Assembly (NCBI RefSeq): GCF_014200605.1
Contig: NZ_JACHCE010000013.1
Span: 1-64,000 of the forward strand
From: Pedobacter cryoconitis
GTDB lineage: Bacteria > Bacteroidota > Bacteroidia > Sphingobacteriales > Sphingobacteriaceae
Direction: 5' to 3'
DNA length: 64,000 bases
In this document: one piece after another, positions 1-7,208 of the stretch
Position numbering within the stretch: the stretch's first letter is position 1
How the letters are laid out: every line of letters begins with the position of its first letter
Translations under genes and position numbers: made by a program
The notes under the pieces: generated by a model
Told to the model about the DNA's origin: nothing
What the model saw: only the letters and a program-made list of their open reading frames with translations
Database searches by the model: none

Positions 1-77
1 TACGTTACTTTAACACTGCTCTTACCCTAACGAGTACCCGGACAGTACTCAGGCAGTACCCGGCCGGTATAGATTGA

Positions 78-355
78 TTATTTAGCTATTTTGAAGTTAT
101 TTACTAACAACACGGCCTTGTTTCGGCTTGAGTCATTCCCATGCAAATTGAAAGCTTTCAGCGCAACTTCCAGAGCCATCAGAGCATCCCTGATAGCAAA
201 GACTTTCTGTTTAGCGTGTCAGAATTTATGCTTAAAAAGAGTCTGCTCCACAAGTTGATGACTTGATCCGGTAATACTTTGAACACATTTTGAAGATCAT
301 TTAATGAGCAAAAGAGGCAATAAAAAATCGGAATCGATGTGTTCGATTCCGGTTA
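78..355 (-). pseudogene. Decayed, unidentified reading frame
   Basis: The minus strand has three overlapping coding-looking stretches in different frames. Joined by two frameshifts they run as one protein-like tail ending at a TAA at 78-80. Readable pieces are HIDSDFLLPLLLIK, then DLQNVFKVLPDQVINLWSRL, then KVFAIRDALMALEVALKAFN followed by about 20 more residues. The amphipathic, codon-like character suggests a gene remnant rather than random sequence, but I do not recognise the family. It sits beyond the degenerate tRNA-like repeat at 374-505, so it may be debris of an old mobile element. The call is weak because it depends on assuming two frameshifts. Confidence 0.25.
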
Positions 356-373
356 GTAACCCTTACCTTTAAC

Positions 374-505
374 GGAGATCGAACCAAAAATGTCATTTCC
401 TGACAATTGAGGGGCTTTGAAAAATCACCAAAAAACAAAAACCCTCTTTACAATAGAGTAAAGAGGGTTTTTACCCCTTACCGGACTAGATTCGTAAACC
501 CAAAC
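374..505. repeat. Degenerate direct repeat of the tRNA-Leu 3' flank
   Basis: This stretch resembles 6632-6745. Both copies start with the same 13 bases (ggagatcgaacca), continue through related AT-rich sequence, contain a hairpin of the type CCCTCTTTA/TAAAGAGGG or CCCCTTTTTA/TAAAAAGGGG, and end in sequence like the 3' part of tRNA-Leu (taccc-n-ccgga). The copies have the same orientation and lie about 6.26 kb apart. At the right-hand copy the tRNA is intact; here only a trace remains. The geometry fits an insertion at the 3' end of the tRNA, but the similarity is imperfect and was judged by eye. Confidence 0.4.
440..472. terminator. Rho-independent terminator (bidirectional)
   Basis: A perfect 12-bp stem, AAACCCTCTTTA with TAAAGAGGGTTT, closes an 8-base loop and has T-rich sequence on both sides. 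It lies 45 bp past the stop of the minus-strand Lrp/AsnC gene and probably ends that transcript. Confidence 0.7.
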
Positions 506-516
506 TTCCGCCGTTA

Positions 517-978
517 TTAAAAACTGATATTGTGCGTGTTCTTGATCTCGGCCATCACGAAGGTACTATGCGCGCTGCCGATGCTCTCCACCGAACCCAG
601 TTTATTGAACACAAAATCCTGATAGTGCTTCATGTCCCGGGCAAACACTTTTAAAAAGAAATCATAATCTCCGGAGATATTGTAACATTCAACCACCTCA
701 TCGATCTTCAGAATATCCTCTACAAAGCTGTGGCCCACTTTCCGGTCATGCTGTTTGAGTCGGATATTACAGAACACAATAAAACCCTGGTTGAACTTTT
801 CCGGGTCAAGCAGGGCAATGTATTTTTTTATATAACCACTGGTTTCCAATCGCTTTACACGCTGCACCACCGGCGATGGCGTTAAGTTCACTTGCCCGGC
901 CAACTCCTTGATGGTATGACTGGAGTCATTGCCCAGTATCTTTAACAGTTTCAAATCGATCTCATCCAGTTTTTCCAT
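517..978 (-). CDS. Lrp/AsnC family transcriptional regulator
   Basis: A 153-aa DNA-binding regulator of the feast/famine (Lrp/AsnC) family, which usually senses an amino acid through a C-terminal RAM/ACT-like domain. An N-terminal winged helix-turn-helix is visible (LDEIDLKLLKILG, then the recognition region SPVVQRVKRLETSGYI), followed by the beta-alpha-beta RAM domain with the typical VVECYNISGDYDFFLKV. Length matches the family. A longer frame reaches 1005, but its start overlaps a good -7 box (1003-1010), so the ATG at 978, giving MEKLDEIDLK, is chosen. It is divergent from the riboswitch-metE-mesXD unit and could regulate it; that link is inferred only from position. Confidence 0.9.
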   Translation of the reverse strand: MEKLDEIDLKLLKILGNDSSHTIKELAGQVNLTPSPVVQRVKRLETSGYIKKYIALLDPEKFNQGFIVFCNIRLKQHDRKVGHSFVEDILKIDEVVECYNISGDYDFFLKVFARDMKHYQDFVFNKLGSVESIGSAHSTFVMAEIKNTHNISF

Positions 979-1002
979 AGCATAAATCACTTTTACAGGA
1001 CA

Positions 1003-1010
1003 CAAAAGTA
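1003..1010 (-). promoter_or_regulatory. -7 promoter box of the Lrp/AsnC gene
   Basis: The minus strand reads TACTTTTG, an exact match to the Bacteroidota -7 consensus TAnnTTTG. A TTG at 1032-1034, 21 bp upstream, can serve as the -33 element. The predicted start near 998 excludes the longer ORF start at 1005. Confidence 0.6.
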
Positions 1011-1102
1011 TAACTTAACCGCATAAAAATCCAACAAAATAGCAATTTAAAGTAATTTTAGCCGAAAAAAAATCATTTATACAGCGTTAATGGCTGTTTA
1101 TA

Positions 1103-1110
1103 TAACTTTG
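1103..1110 (+). promoter_or_regulatory. -7 promoter box upstream of the cobalamin riboswitch
   Basis: TAACTTTG matches the TAnnTTTG consensus and lies about 35-40 bp before the riboswitch aptamer. No clear -33 TTG is present at the usual distance. It would drive the riboswitch and the methionine genes behind it. Confidence 0.5.
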
Positions 1111-1144
1111 ACCAGAGTTCTAAACTCGTGGTTCTTTGTAGATT

Positions 1145-1316
1145 TCAACAATCGGAAAGGTTTTACTTAGCGGTGAATTAATAGGGAATCGTGTGCAAAT
1201 CACGAGCTGTCGCGCAACTGTAAGTAACACAACAAAGGTTTTATCAAGATGGTCACTGTGGCAAACGGGAAGGCTGATAAAACCGTTACAAGTCAGGATA
1301 CCTGCCTTTACCGAAT
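1145..1316 (+). promoter_or_regulatory. Cobalamin (B12) riboswitch aptamer
   Basis: The hallmark B12 box is present as agtcaggatacctgcc (about 1290-1306). Before it lie the conserved ggtcactgtg...cgggaagg core (1251-1272) and the 5' segment with aggttttac and gggaatcgtgtgcaaatcac (1158-1203). Paired ggttttatca and tgataaaacc arms (1237-1282) close the junction. Such riboswitches repress metE and B12 transport genes when adenosylcobalamin is plentiful. Here it precedes the broken metE and the mesX-mesD pair, so it probably now controls the latter. Boundaries are approximate. Confidence 0.92.
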
Positions 1317-1365
1317 TGACGATGCTTCCGCGTAAAGAGGTCATTGGTCAGATTGTATAGCTTAA

Positions 1366-1396
1366 AGGTGCAAACCCTCAATGGTTGACCGCACCC
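1366..1396 (+). promoter_or_regulatory. Hairpin in the riboswitch expression platform
   Basis: Downstream of the aptamer, ggtgc pairs with gcacc (1367-1371 with 1391-1395), with an inner aacc/ggtt helix. There is no strong T tract, so it is not an obvious terminator. It may be one of the alternative structures that couple the aptamer to expression. Confidence 0.35.
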
Positions 1397-1457
1397 CTTC
1401 GTGTATATATCTTTCCCTCAGACCGTTTCTTTACCTGTCGTATCCGGAATAATTAAG

Positions 1458-1491
1458 AACTTTTTAATGATCATTAACCATTTAAAAAGTT
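1458..1491 (+). promoter_or_regulatory. AU-rich hairpin abutting the metE start codon
   Basis: AACTTTTTA (from 1458) pairs with TAAAAAGTT (to 1491), closing a hairpin that ends six bases before the metE ATG at 1498. It would occlude the ribosome landing site, making translational control by the upstream riboswitch plausible. This is structural inference. Confidence 0.35.
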
Positions 1492-1497
1492 AACAAC

Positions 1498-1818
1498 ATG
1501 CTAACGCAAAATCTGGGTTACCCGCGCATTGGTAGCCAAAGACAATTGAAAAAAGCCAGCGAGAATTATTGGGCAGGCAAGATCGGTCAGGATGAACTGA
1601 ACGAAACGGCCCGCAAGATCCGCGAAGAGAACTGGCAAACCCAGCTTGACGCCGGTATCGACCTAATCCCTTGCGACGATTTAAGCTTTTATGACCAGGT
1701 GCTGGATACCAGTTTATTTTTAGGCGTTATCCCGCAAAGATATTCGCCTGTGCTGTCACAAGACCAACAATGAGTTGGACCTGCGGCTAAAGAAGCGCGT
1801 GAAAAGATCAGCGTATAA
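1498..1818 (+). pseudogene. metE: metE pseudogene: both ends of cobalamin-dependent-type replacement synthase MetE joined by a large internal deletion
   Basis: The first ~86 codons are clearly the N terminus of B12-independent methionine synthase MetE (QNLGYPRIG, FYDQVLDTSLFLGVIPQRY). The frame stops at a TGA (1771-1773). Around there the next frame still reads the family's NNELDL, so a frameshift is present. From about 1783, in the original frame, the sequence reads AAKEAREKISV and stops at 1816-1818, which looks like the extreme C terminus of MetE. Intact MetE is about 760-770 aa, so roughly 650 codons, including the zinc site and the catalytic barrel, are missing. The riboswitch and start region are intact. 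It is a non-functional remnant. Confidence 0.88.
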
Positions 1819-1892
1819 GGCACTGTTTAACTGATAATTATAAAACCAAAGTGATCATATCAGAAGATCCGATAATAAACGAAAAGAAATAT

Positions 1893-2897
1893 ATGGAAAA
1901 TATCCAGAATACAATCAAGCAGGATTTCGCGTTCACGCTAAAGAGCACTTGTTTAGATGAAAACTATCACCCCTCAAATCAAACGCGTTTAACAACCAAT
2001 TTTGCAAACCTGGCCAGAGGAGATAATCGCCAGCAAAACTTACGCAGGGCCTTAAATATGGTTAACAATCGATTCAATGCATTGGCTCATGTGGATAATC
2101 CAAAAGCTGACCGTTACCTTGTAGAACTTGAAATCATGACCGTAACGATGAGTATTGATGATAAGAATGGTATTAACGATCTGCCGATGATTGAAGTTTT
2201 AAAAACGAATATTTTTGATCGTAAGACTGGCCGGCATATCGAAGGTATTGCCGGAAATAATTTTTCTTCTTATGTGCGTGATTACGATTTCAGTGTTTTA
2301 TTGATCGATTACAATAAAAATAAATCCAGTTTTTGTGTTCCTGAAAATTTTGGTGATTTGCATGGAAAACTTTATAAGTGTTTTGTGAATTCACCCACTT
2401 ATAAAGAGTACTTTAAGAAGTCACCAATCATTTGTCTAAGTGTATCAAGCAACAAAACTTATACCCGCACTGAGTATCAGCATCCGGTTCTGGGTTTTGA
2501 GTATCTGCAGGATCAGTATTCTCTCACTGATGAATATTTCTCTAAAATGGGCTTAAAAGTCCGTTTTTTCATGCCTCAGAACAGTGTGGCACCGATGGCT
2601 TTTTATCATTCCGGAGATCTGCTGGCTGATTATACTGATCTTGGGCTGATCAGCTCAATCAGCACGATGGAGACTTTCCAGAAGATTTATCGCCCTGAAA
2701 TCTACAATGCAAATTCAGTAGCCGGGAAAATCTATCAACCTAGTCTTAAACACGAAGATTATTCACTGACCCGCGTGGTTTATGACCGCGAAGAGCGCAG
2801 CCGGCTGGCTGTTGAACAGGGTAAATATGCAGAAGAGCATTTCATTAAGCCTTACGAAAGGCTTCTGGAACAATGGTCTGCTAATTTTACCCTTTAA
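1893..2897 (+). CDS. mesX: DUF1852 family protein, MesX-like partner of the core methionine synthase
   Basis: A 334-aa soluble protein whose N-terminal half, with LKSTCLDENYHPSNQTR, TTNFANLARG and NNRFNALAH, is characteristic of DUF1852. In Acinetobacter baylyi the DUF1852 protein MesX is needed, together with MesD and oxygen, for methionine synthesis not using methyl-folate; its chemistry is not settled. Here it precedes a MesD-like gene by 27 bp, supporting the same role. A GTG at 1851 would add 14 residues; the ATG at 1893 is chosen because it puts the conserved block at the usual distance from the N terminus. Its AT-rich codon use differs from the metE fragment upstream. The symbol is inferred from family and neighbour. 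Confidence 0.8.
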   Translation: MENIQNTIKQDFAFTLKSTCLDENYHPSNQTRLTTNFANLARGDNRQQNLRRALNMVNNRFNALAHVDNPKADRYLVELEIMTVTMSIDDKNGINDLPMIEVLKTNIFDRKTGRHIEGIAGNNFSSYVRDYDFSVLLIDYNKNKSSFCVPENFGDLHGKLYKCFVNSPTYKEYFKKSPIICLSVSSNKTYTRTEYQHPVLGFEYLQDQYSLTDEYFSKMGLKVRFFMPQNSVAPMAFYHSGDLLADYTDLGLISSISTMETFQKIYRPEIYNANSVAGKIYQPSLKHEDYSLTRVVYDREERSRLAVEQGKYAEEHFIKPYERLLEQWSANFTL

Positions 2898-2924
2898 TTG
2901 ATTACAACGCATTAAAATTATACT

Positions 2925-3959
2925 ATGATGAAGAAATTATTATTACCCACCTCTATTGTTGGAAGTTTACCCAAACCTGCCTGGCTTGCACCACCCGAAA
3001 AACTTTGGTCACCATGGAAATTAGATGGCGATCAGCTACTTGAAGGGAAACAAGATGCTTTACGCATTTCTCTGCAGGAACAACAATTGGCAGATCTGGA
3101 TATCATTTGTGACGGCGAGCAGACACGCCAGCATTTTGTAACGACTTTTATCGAGCATTTAAGCGGTGTAGATTTTGAAAATCGTAAAACAGTAAGAATC
3201 CGTAACCGTTATGACGCGAGTGTCCCAGTGGTTGTAGGTGAGGTTGCACGTCAAAAAGCAGTTTTTGTTGAAGATGCCAAATTTTTACGTAAACAGACTA
3301 CCAAGCCTATAAAATGGGCATTGCCAGGCCCGCTGACAATGGTAGATACCTTGTACGACGACCATTATAAAAGCCGGGAAAAATTGGCGTGGGAATTTGC
3401 GAAAGCACTCAATGAAGAAGCAAGGGAACTTCAGGACGCAGGGGTAGATATTATCCAGTTTGATGAACCTGCATTTAATGTGTTCTTTGATGAAGTAAAC
3501 GATTGGGGAATGGCAGCATTAGAAAGAGCCATTGAAGGTTTACACTGTCAAACTGCGGTTCATATTTGCTATGGTTATGGAATACAGGCAAATACTGATT
3601 GGAAAAAGACATTAGGTTCAGAGTGGCGACAATATGAAGAAATTTTTCCGAAAATTCAAAAATCTAAAATTGATGTGGTGTCTTTAGAATGCCACAACTC
3701 CAATGTGCCTTTAAATTTAATGGAACTTGTTCGCGGTAAAAAAGTAATGGTAGGTGCCATTGATGTGGCAACCAACACTATTGAAACACCAGAAGAAGTA
3801 GCTAATACCCTGCGTAAAGCTCTTGAGTTTGTAGATGCAGAAAATCTTTACCCTTCTACAAACTGCGGTATGGCCCCGCTATCTCGAAACGTAGCCAGAG
3901 GCAAGTTAAGTGCTTTAAGCGCAGGAGCAGAAATTATACGCAAAGAACTTGGGATTTAG
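2925..3959 (+). CDS. mesD: Core-MetE methionine synthase (MesD-like)
   Basis: A 344-aa protein equal to the catalytic C-terminal barrel of MetE without the N-terminal folate-binding half. The zinc ligands are all present: His213 and Cys215 (HICYG), Glu255 (SLECH) and Cys314 (NCGMAPLS). Asp180-Glu181 in QFDEPAF fits the homocysteine/methionine site. Members this short do not use 5-methyltetrahydrofolate triglutamate in the MetE way; the type found beside a DUF1852 protein is MesD, which makes methionine from homocysteine with an unknown methyl donor. It is 27 bp behind mesX, presumably co-transcribed under the cobalamin riboswitch, and would supply the activity lost with metE. ATGs at 2925 and 2928 are equally possible starts. 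Confidence 0.85.
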   Translation: MMKKLLLPTSIVGSLPKPAWLAPPEKLWSPWKLDGDQLLEGKQDALRISLQEQQLADLDIICDGEQTRQHFVTTFIEHLSGVDFENRKTVRIRNRYDASVPVVVGEVARQKAVFVEDAKFLRKQTTKPIKWALPGPLTMVDTLYDDHYKSREKLAWEFAKALNEEARELQDAGVDIIQFDEPAFNVFFDEVNDWGMAALERAIEGLHCQTAVHICYGYGIQANTDWKKTLGSEWRQYEEIFPKIQKSKIDVVSLECHNSNVPLNLMELVRGKKVMVGAIDVATNTIETPEEVANTLRKALEFVDAENLYPSTNCGMAPLSRNVARGKLSALSAGAEIIRKELGI

Positions 3960-3996
3960 TATTAATTAGAATATGGTTTCCTTGTTTGAAACCTGC

Positions 3997-4029
3997 TGTC
4001 CGTAGAATTTAACAGACTCTGCGGACAGA
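3997..4029 (+). terminator. Possible terminator hairpin after mesD
   Basis: CTGTCCG (3997-4003) pairs with CGGACAG (4023-4029) around a 19-base loop, 38 bp past the mesD stop. There is no T tract, so it may be a weak terminator or only an mRNA-end structure. Confidence 0.35.
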
Positions 4030-4068
4030 CTAATGAATCCAGAGAATCCATGTTTATCTGCGTAAGAT

Positions 4069-4076
4069 ATTTTTGT
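4069..4076 (+). promoter_or_regulatory. -7 promoter box upstream of the symporter gene
   Basis: TATTTTTG fits TAnnTTTG, 37 bp before the TTG start. No convincing -33 element was seen. It suggests that the transporter can be transcribed apart from mesXD. Confidence 0.4.
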
Positions 4077-4113
4077 AACCCTGACTCTACGGAGGAATAA
4101 TATTTAAAACACA

Positions 4114-5106
4114 TTGAAGAAATTATTAGAAGTACTTAAAAAAGCAGGTTTCGACGGTTTCCTGTTAATGATAGCCACCATGATTCTGATGGCTTATTTT
4201 TTGCCAAAGCCAGGCATGGTCAAAGAACCTGTTTCGCTGGAGGAGATTGCCAATGCTGGAGTTTCCTTGATTTTCTTGTTTTATGGCATTCGACTGAGTG
4301 TTGAGAAACTAAAAGCCGGACTTTCCAACTGGAAAATGCACATTGTCGCCCAGTTGACAACCTTTTTATTTTTTCCGCTCATTGTTTTGGCATTCCGCCC
4401 ATTGTTTGTCAATAACGGCTTGGAGATACTTTGGCTGGGTGTATTTTTTCTGGCAGCTTTACCGTCTACAGTATCTTCTTCGGTGGTCATGGTTTCCATC
4501 GCCAAGGGAAACATTCCCGCAGCCATTTTCAATGCGAGTATTTCCAGTTTGATCGGAGTAGTGGTTACGCCGCTCTGGGTTGGGCTGTTTATAGCTTCTG
4601 CAACAGGTGATTTTGATGTCACTCAAATCGGCTTAAAGTTGATTCTGCAAGTCTTGCTGCCTGTCATCATTGGCATAAGCCTCAATTCACGTTTCGGCGC
4701 CATTGCCGAAAAATACAAGAAACAGCTCAAATATTTCGATCAGACAGTTATTCTAACGATTATTTACACGTCGTTTTGTAAGTCATTTTCCGAACATCTT
4801 TTTGAAGGCTTCACCGCCCTTGAACTTGCCGGACTCGCTGCAGGGATGATGGCGTTGTTTTTTGCCGTATTCTTTTGTGTCGGACTACTCAGCCGCCTGC
4901 TTGGTTTTTCAGATGAAGACCGTATTACTGTCTTATTCTGCGGGTCCAAAAAGTCATTAGTACATGGCACCGTTATGTCAAAAGTACTTTTTCAGCACAG
5001 TACTATTACCGGTATCCTATTGCTGCCACTCATGCTTTACCATGCCTTGCAATTGATTGCTGCCAGCATCATTGCTCAACGTATGGCCCGACGAAAAGAA
5101 GTGTAA
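4114..5106 (+). CDS. Bile acid:sodium symporter family transporter (SBF-like, YfeH type)
   Basis: A 330-aa inner-membrane protein with about ten hydrophobic segments, matching the SBF-like group of the bile acid:Na+ symporter superfamily. Family features are the early LPKPG loop after the first helix, the FFLAALPSTVSSSVVMVSIA crossover region, and the late LFCGSKKSLVHGT stretch. These proteins move organic anions, including 2-oxo acids, with sodium; the substrate here is unknown. It starts with TTG; a GGAGGA at 4091-4096 is rather far upstream to be its ribosome site. It lies 154 bp behind mesD, with its own possible promoter, and 123 bp before the OYE gene. A role in moving a methionine precursor is speculation. 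Confidence 0.85.
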   Translation: MKKLLEVLKKAGFDGFLLMIATMILMAYFLPKPGMVKEPVSLEEIANAGVSLIFLFYGIRLSVEKLKAGLSNWKMHIVAQLTTFLFFPLIVLAFRPLFVNNGLEILWLGVFFLAALPSTVSSSVVMVSIAKGNIPAAIFNASISSLIGVVVTPLWVGLFIASATGDFDVTQIGLKLILQVLLPVIIGISLNSRFGAIAEKYKKQLKYFDQTVILTIIYTSFCKSFSEHLFEGFTALELAGLAAGMMALFFAVFFCVGLLSRLLGFSDEDRITVLFCGSKKSLVHGTVMSKVLFQHSTITGILLLPLMLYHALQLIAASIIAQRMARRKEV

Positions 5107-5229
5107 TTTTTACAAAGATGTCTTCCGTTGATGATGTGCATCAGCAACAAGTCTAACCAGCGTAGAAGTGTTGGCAAATGAGATTTAGCTGCAAGTCTTT
5201 GACCAACAATAACTATTAAAAAAAACGGT

Positions 5230-6312
5230 ATGAAACTTTTAGAAAAAACACAGTTAGGCAATATCAACCTAAAAAATAGAATAGCCATGGCAGCGATGAC
5301 CAGGGGCCGTACAGACATAAATGGATTAGTGGGTGATATGACCATAACATACTATGCCCAAAGGTCAGGCGCAGGTTTGCTGTTCAGCGAAGCTATCAGG
5401 ATCAGTGAAGAGGCTACCGGCAGTCCATTAACTCCGGGTATTTTCACGGATCAGCAAATAGAAGCCTGGAAGAAGGTCACAACAGCGGTACATGATAAAG
5501 GCGGTGTTATTATAGCCCAGCTTTGGCACACCGGTCGCATGGGGCATTCTATAGACAGGAAAGGCAGACTCCCTTGTGCGCCATCACCCTTGCCCATCCG
5601 TGGAATGCAGCATTTTACTTCTCAGGGCAGGAAGGATTTTGAGATACCTCAGGAAATGACGATCCTGGAGATCAAGCAGACCATAAAGGACTATGGCCAG
5701 GCCGCAAAAAATGCCGTAGCGGCCGGGTTTGACGGGGTTACTCTTCACGCTTGCAATGGCTATCTGCCCAACCAGTTCTTAGCCGAAAGTGCCAACCAAA
5801 GGACGGATGGTTACGGCGGCTGTATCCCGAACAAAGCCCGCTTTGTATTGGAGGTGATGCAGGAATTGATCAGTGCAGTGGGAAGTGAAAAGGTGGGTAT
5901 TAAAATAGCTCCCTTCCATTCCTATGGTGATATGATACTGGATGACCCTGCGGCTACCTATACCTACCTGATCGAAAAACTGAACGAAATGAACTTTGCC
6001 TATGTGGAACTCATGAGGCGAAGTACCAATTTTCCTTCGCCTGAACATTATGCCACTGACGACGAGATCGAATTCTTTGGCAGGAAGATCCGCCAGACAG
6101 TTATTGCTAATGCAGGGTATGACAAGGCTTCTGCCGAAGCAGAACTTGAAAAAGGCATTGCAAAGCTTATTTCTTTTGGCAAGCTATACATCGCAAACCC
6201 CGACCTGCCCAAACGGTTCGAGAAAAATGCCCCGCTGATTGAGCCTGACAGGGCAACAATGTATGGGGGCGGGAAAAATGGTTATATTGATTATCCACTC
6301 TGGGATGAGTAA
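5230..6312 (+). CDS. Old Yellow Enzyme family ene-reductase (FMN/NADPH)
   Basis: A 360-aa (beta/alpha)8 flavoprotein that reduces activated C=C bonds. Family motifs are AAMTRGR (21-27), the flavin segment QLWHTGR (97-103), His173 and Asn176 for substrate binding with Tyr178 as proton donor (LHACNGY), and NQRTDGYGG (189-197). The late IANPDLPKRF segment is typical of the NemA/alkene-reductase branch. Length is normal. It follows the transporter with no terminator between them and ends the accessory block. Base composition seems richer in G and C than mesX/mesD, suggesting the block is a mosaic. The physiological substrate cannot be told from sequence. Confidence 0.92.
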   Translation: MKLLEKTQLGNINLKNRIAMAAMTRGRTDINGLVGDMTITYYAQRSGAGLLFSEAIRISEEATGSPLTPGIFTDQQIEAWKKVTTAVHDKGGVIIAQLWHTGRMGHSIDRKGRLPCAPSPLPIRGMQHFTSQGRKDFEIPQEMTILEIKQTIKDYGQAAKNAVAAGFDGVTLHACNGYLPNQFLAESANQRTDGYGGCIPNKARFVLEVMQELISAVGSEKVGIKIAPFHSYGDMILDDPAATYTYLIEKLNEMNFAYVELMRRSTNFPSPEHYATDDEIEFFGRKIRQTVIANAGYDKASAEAELEKGIAKLISFGKLYIANPDLPKRFEKNAPLIEPDRATMYGGGKNGYIDYPLWDE

Positions 6313-6499
6313 AATTTCACACAAATAAAAAACAATACAACCTATTAGCAATAAATCATCAACAACAGTCATGCATTAAAAAGTGCATTAAGAGTGTAAT
6401 TTCGAACATTTGTCCGCCCTTTTTCGGTTTGGATAATTGGAGCAGATTCTAAGCCTTCCACTCCATTCAATGCTTATGGCCTATTTAATTCGCAAATAA

Positions 6500-6670
6500 G
6501 TAGTTAGCTCTATTCCAGAATTTGAAATTACGTTGTTACTTATTCGTTACCGCTTAAATCCGGAACAAGAACATACTTTTGCCACATTGGTTCGACCTTT
6601 GTACGGCTGGGGTGATTCGCTTATCCTAACAGGAGATCGAACCATAAATATCTTCGTTCCTAACAAATAG
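6500..6670 (+). other. Gene-poor stretch with an unassigned 56-codon open frame
   Basis: Between the OYE stop (6312) and the tRNA (6721) there is no recognisable gene. One frame, open without a start codon from 6500 to a TAG at 6668-6670, reads like the end of a protein (YRLNPEQEHTFATLVRPLYG, then LILTGDRTINIFVPNK). Its last part overlaps the direct repeat, whose left copy reads LTFNGDRTKN in the matching frame. It may be the 3' end of a lost gene or chance. Nothing else is visible in 6313-6499. Confidence 0.25.
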
Positions 6671-6745
6671 AGAGGGTTTTTAAACAAAAAACCCCTTTTT
6701 ACTTGCGTAAAAAGGGGGTGTACCCAGTGCCGGAGTCGAACCGGC
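6632..6745. repeat. Direct repeat, right copy, at the tRNA-Leu 3' end
   Basis: This is the counterpart of 374-505: the same 13-base opening, a related hairpin, and then the 3' end of tRNA-Leu. It marks the right limit of the accessory block. See the left copy for details. Confidence 0.4.
6691..6718 (-). terminator. Terminator of tRNA-Leu
   Basis: On the minus strand, ACCCCCTTTTTA pairs with TAAAAAGGGGT and is followed by a run of six T. It starts 3 bases past the 3' end of the tRNA gene. Confidence 0.75.
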
Positions 6746-6800
6746 ACGGTTTCCCACAGGTGTTTGAGACCAGCGCGTCTACCAATTCCGCCAACTGGGC
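6721..6800 (-). tRNA. tRNA-Leu(CAA)
   Basis: The minus strand folds as an 80-nt class II tRNA. The acceptor arms GCCCAGT and ACTGGGT pair, discriminator A follows, and the anticodon loop CTCAAAC places CAA at the anticodon, reading UUG. There is a short long-type variable region and a T arm GCCGG-TTCGACT-CCGGC. CCA is not encoded. The anticodon stem has one U-U mismatch. Its 3' end abuts the accessory block and is the likely insertion target. Confidence 0.93.
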
Positions 6801-6878
6801 ATTGCTTATTCAGCGGGATGCAAATCTATATATTCAAGCCAATATATCCAAGACTTATTTTCAAAATAATCCCTGCCT

Positions 6879-7181
6879 TTATGCTTTAACCTGACCTACA
6901 GGCTCTTCCTTTAACTTTTTATCTACATAAAAAGGTGCAAAAGGCAATAATGAAGCTAAAAACACCAGAATCGTCTTTCCAAATTTCCATTTATATTCCA
7001 TAAAGCACATGATGACCATAACTACATAAAACATAAACAGCACGCCATGCGCCCATCCTGTATATTTCACAGCTAAAGGCATGTTCGCAAAATACTTCAA
7101 TGGCATAGCAACAAAAATCAGTGCGATGTAAGAAATACCTTCAGCAACTGCTACTTTTCTAAAAAGGGATAAAGTGCTCAT
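6879..7181 (-). CDS. DUF3817 domain small integral membrane protein
   Basis: A 100-aa protein with three hydrophobic helices (around SYIALIFVAMPLKYF, GVLFMFYVVMVIMCF and ILVFLASLLPFAPF). The motif AEGISYIAL at the start and GWAHGVLF in the middle are typical of DUF3817 proteins, which sit in the inner membrane and have no known activity. The frame extends to 7199, but that start would overlap the -7 box at 7197-7204, so the ATG at 7181 is preferred. It is monocistronic, between the tRNA-Leu gene and the hscB terminator. Confidence 0.8.
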   Translation of the reverse strand: MSTLSLFRKVAVAEGISYIALIFVAMPLKYFANMPLAVKYTGWAHGVLFMFYVVMVIMCFMEYKWKFGKTILVFLASLLPFAPFYVDKKLKEEPVGQVKA

Positions 7182-7196
7182 AAATTCAGATTTCCC

Positions 7197-7204
7197 CAAA
7201 AATA
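7197..7204 (-). promoter_or_regulatory. -7 promoter box of the DUF3817 gene
   Basis: The minus strand reads TATTTTTG, an exact TAnnTTTG match, 15 bases before the ATG at 7181. Confidence 0.55.
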
Positions 7205-7208
7205 GAAA

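Noticed and set aside
310..345. Hairpin GGAATCGA/TCGATTCC at 331-352, first read as a tRNA T arm
   Set aside because: The remaining tRNA arms cannot be formed around it, so no tRNA gene is called.
1120..1344. A 74-aa minus-strand frame
   Set aside because: It lies across the cobalamin riboswitch, whose conserved bases explain the sequence.
6547..6894. Short frames on both strands around the tRNA
   Set aside because: They cover the tRNA-Leu gene and its terminator and have no coding character.
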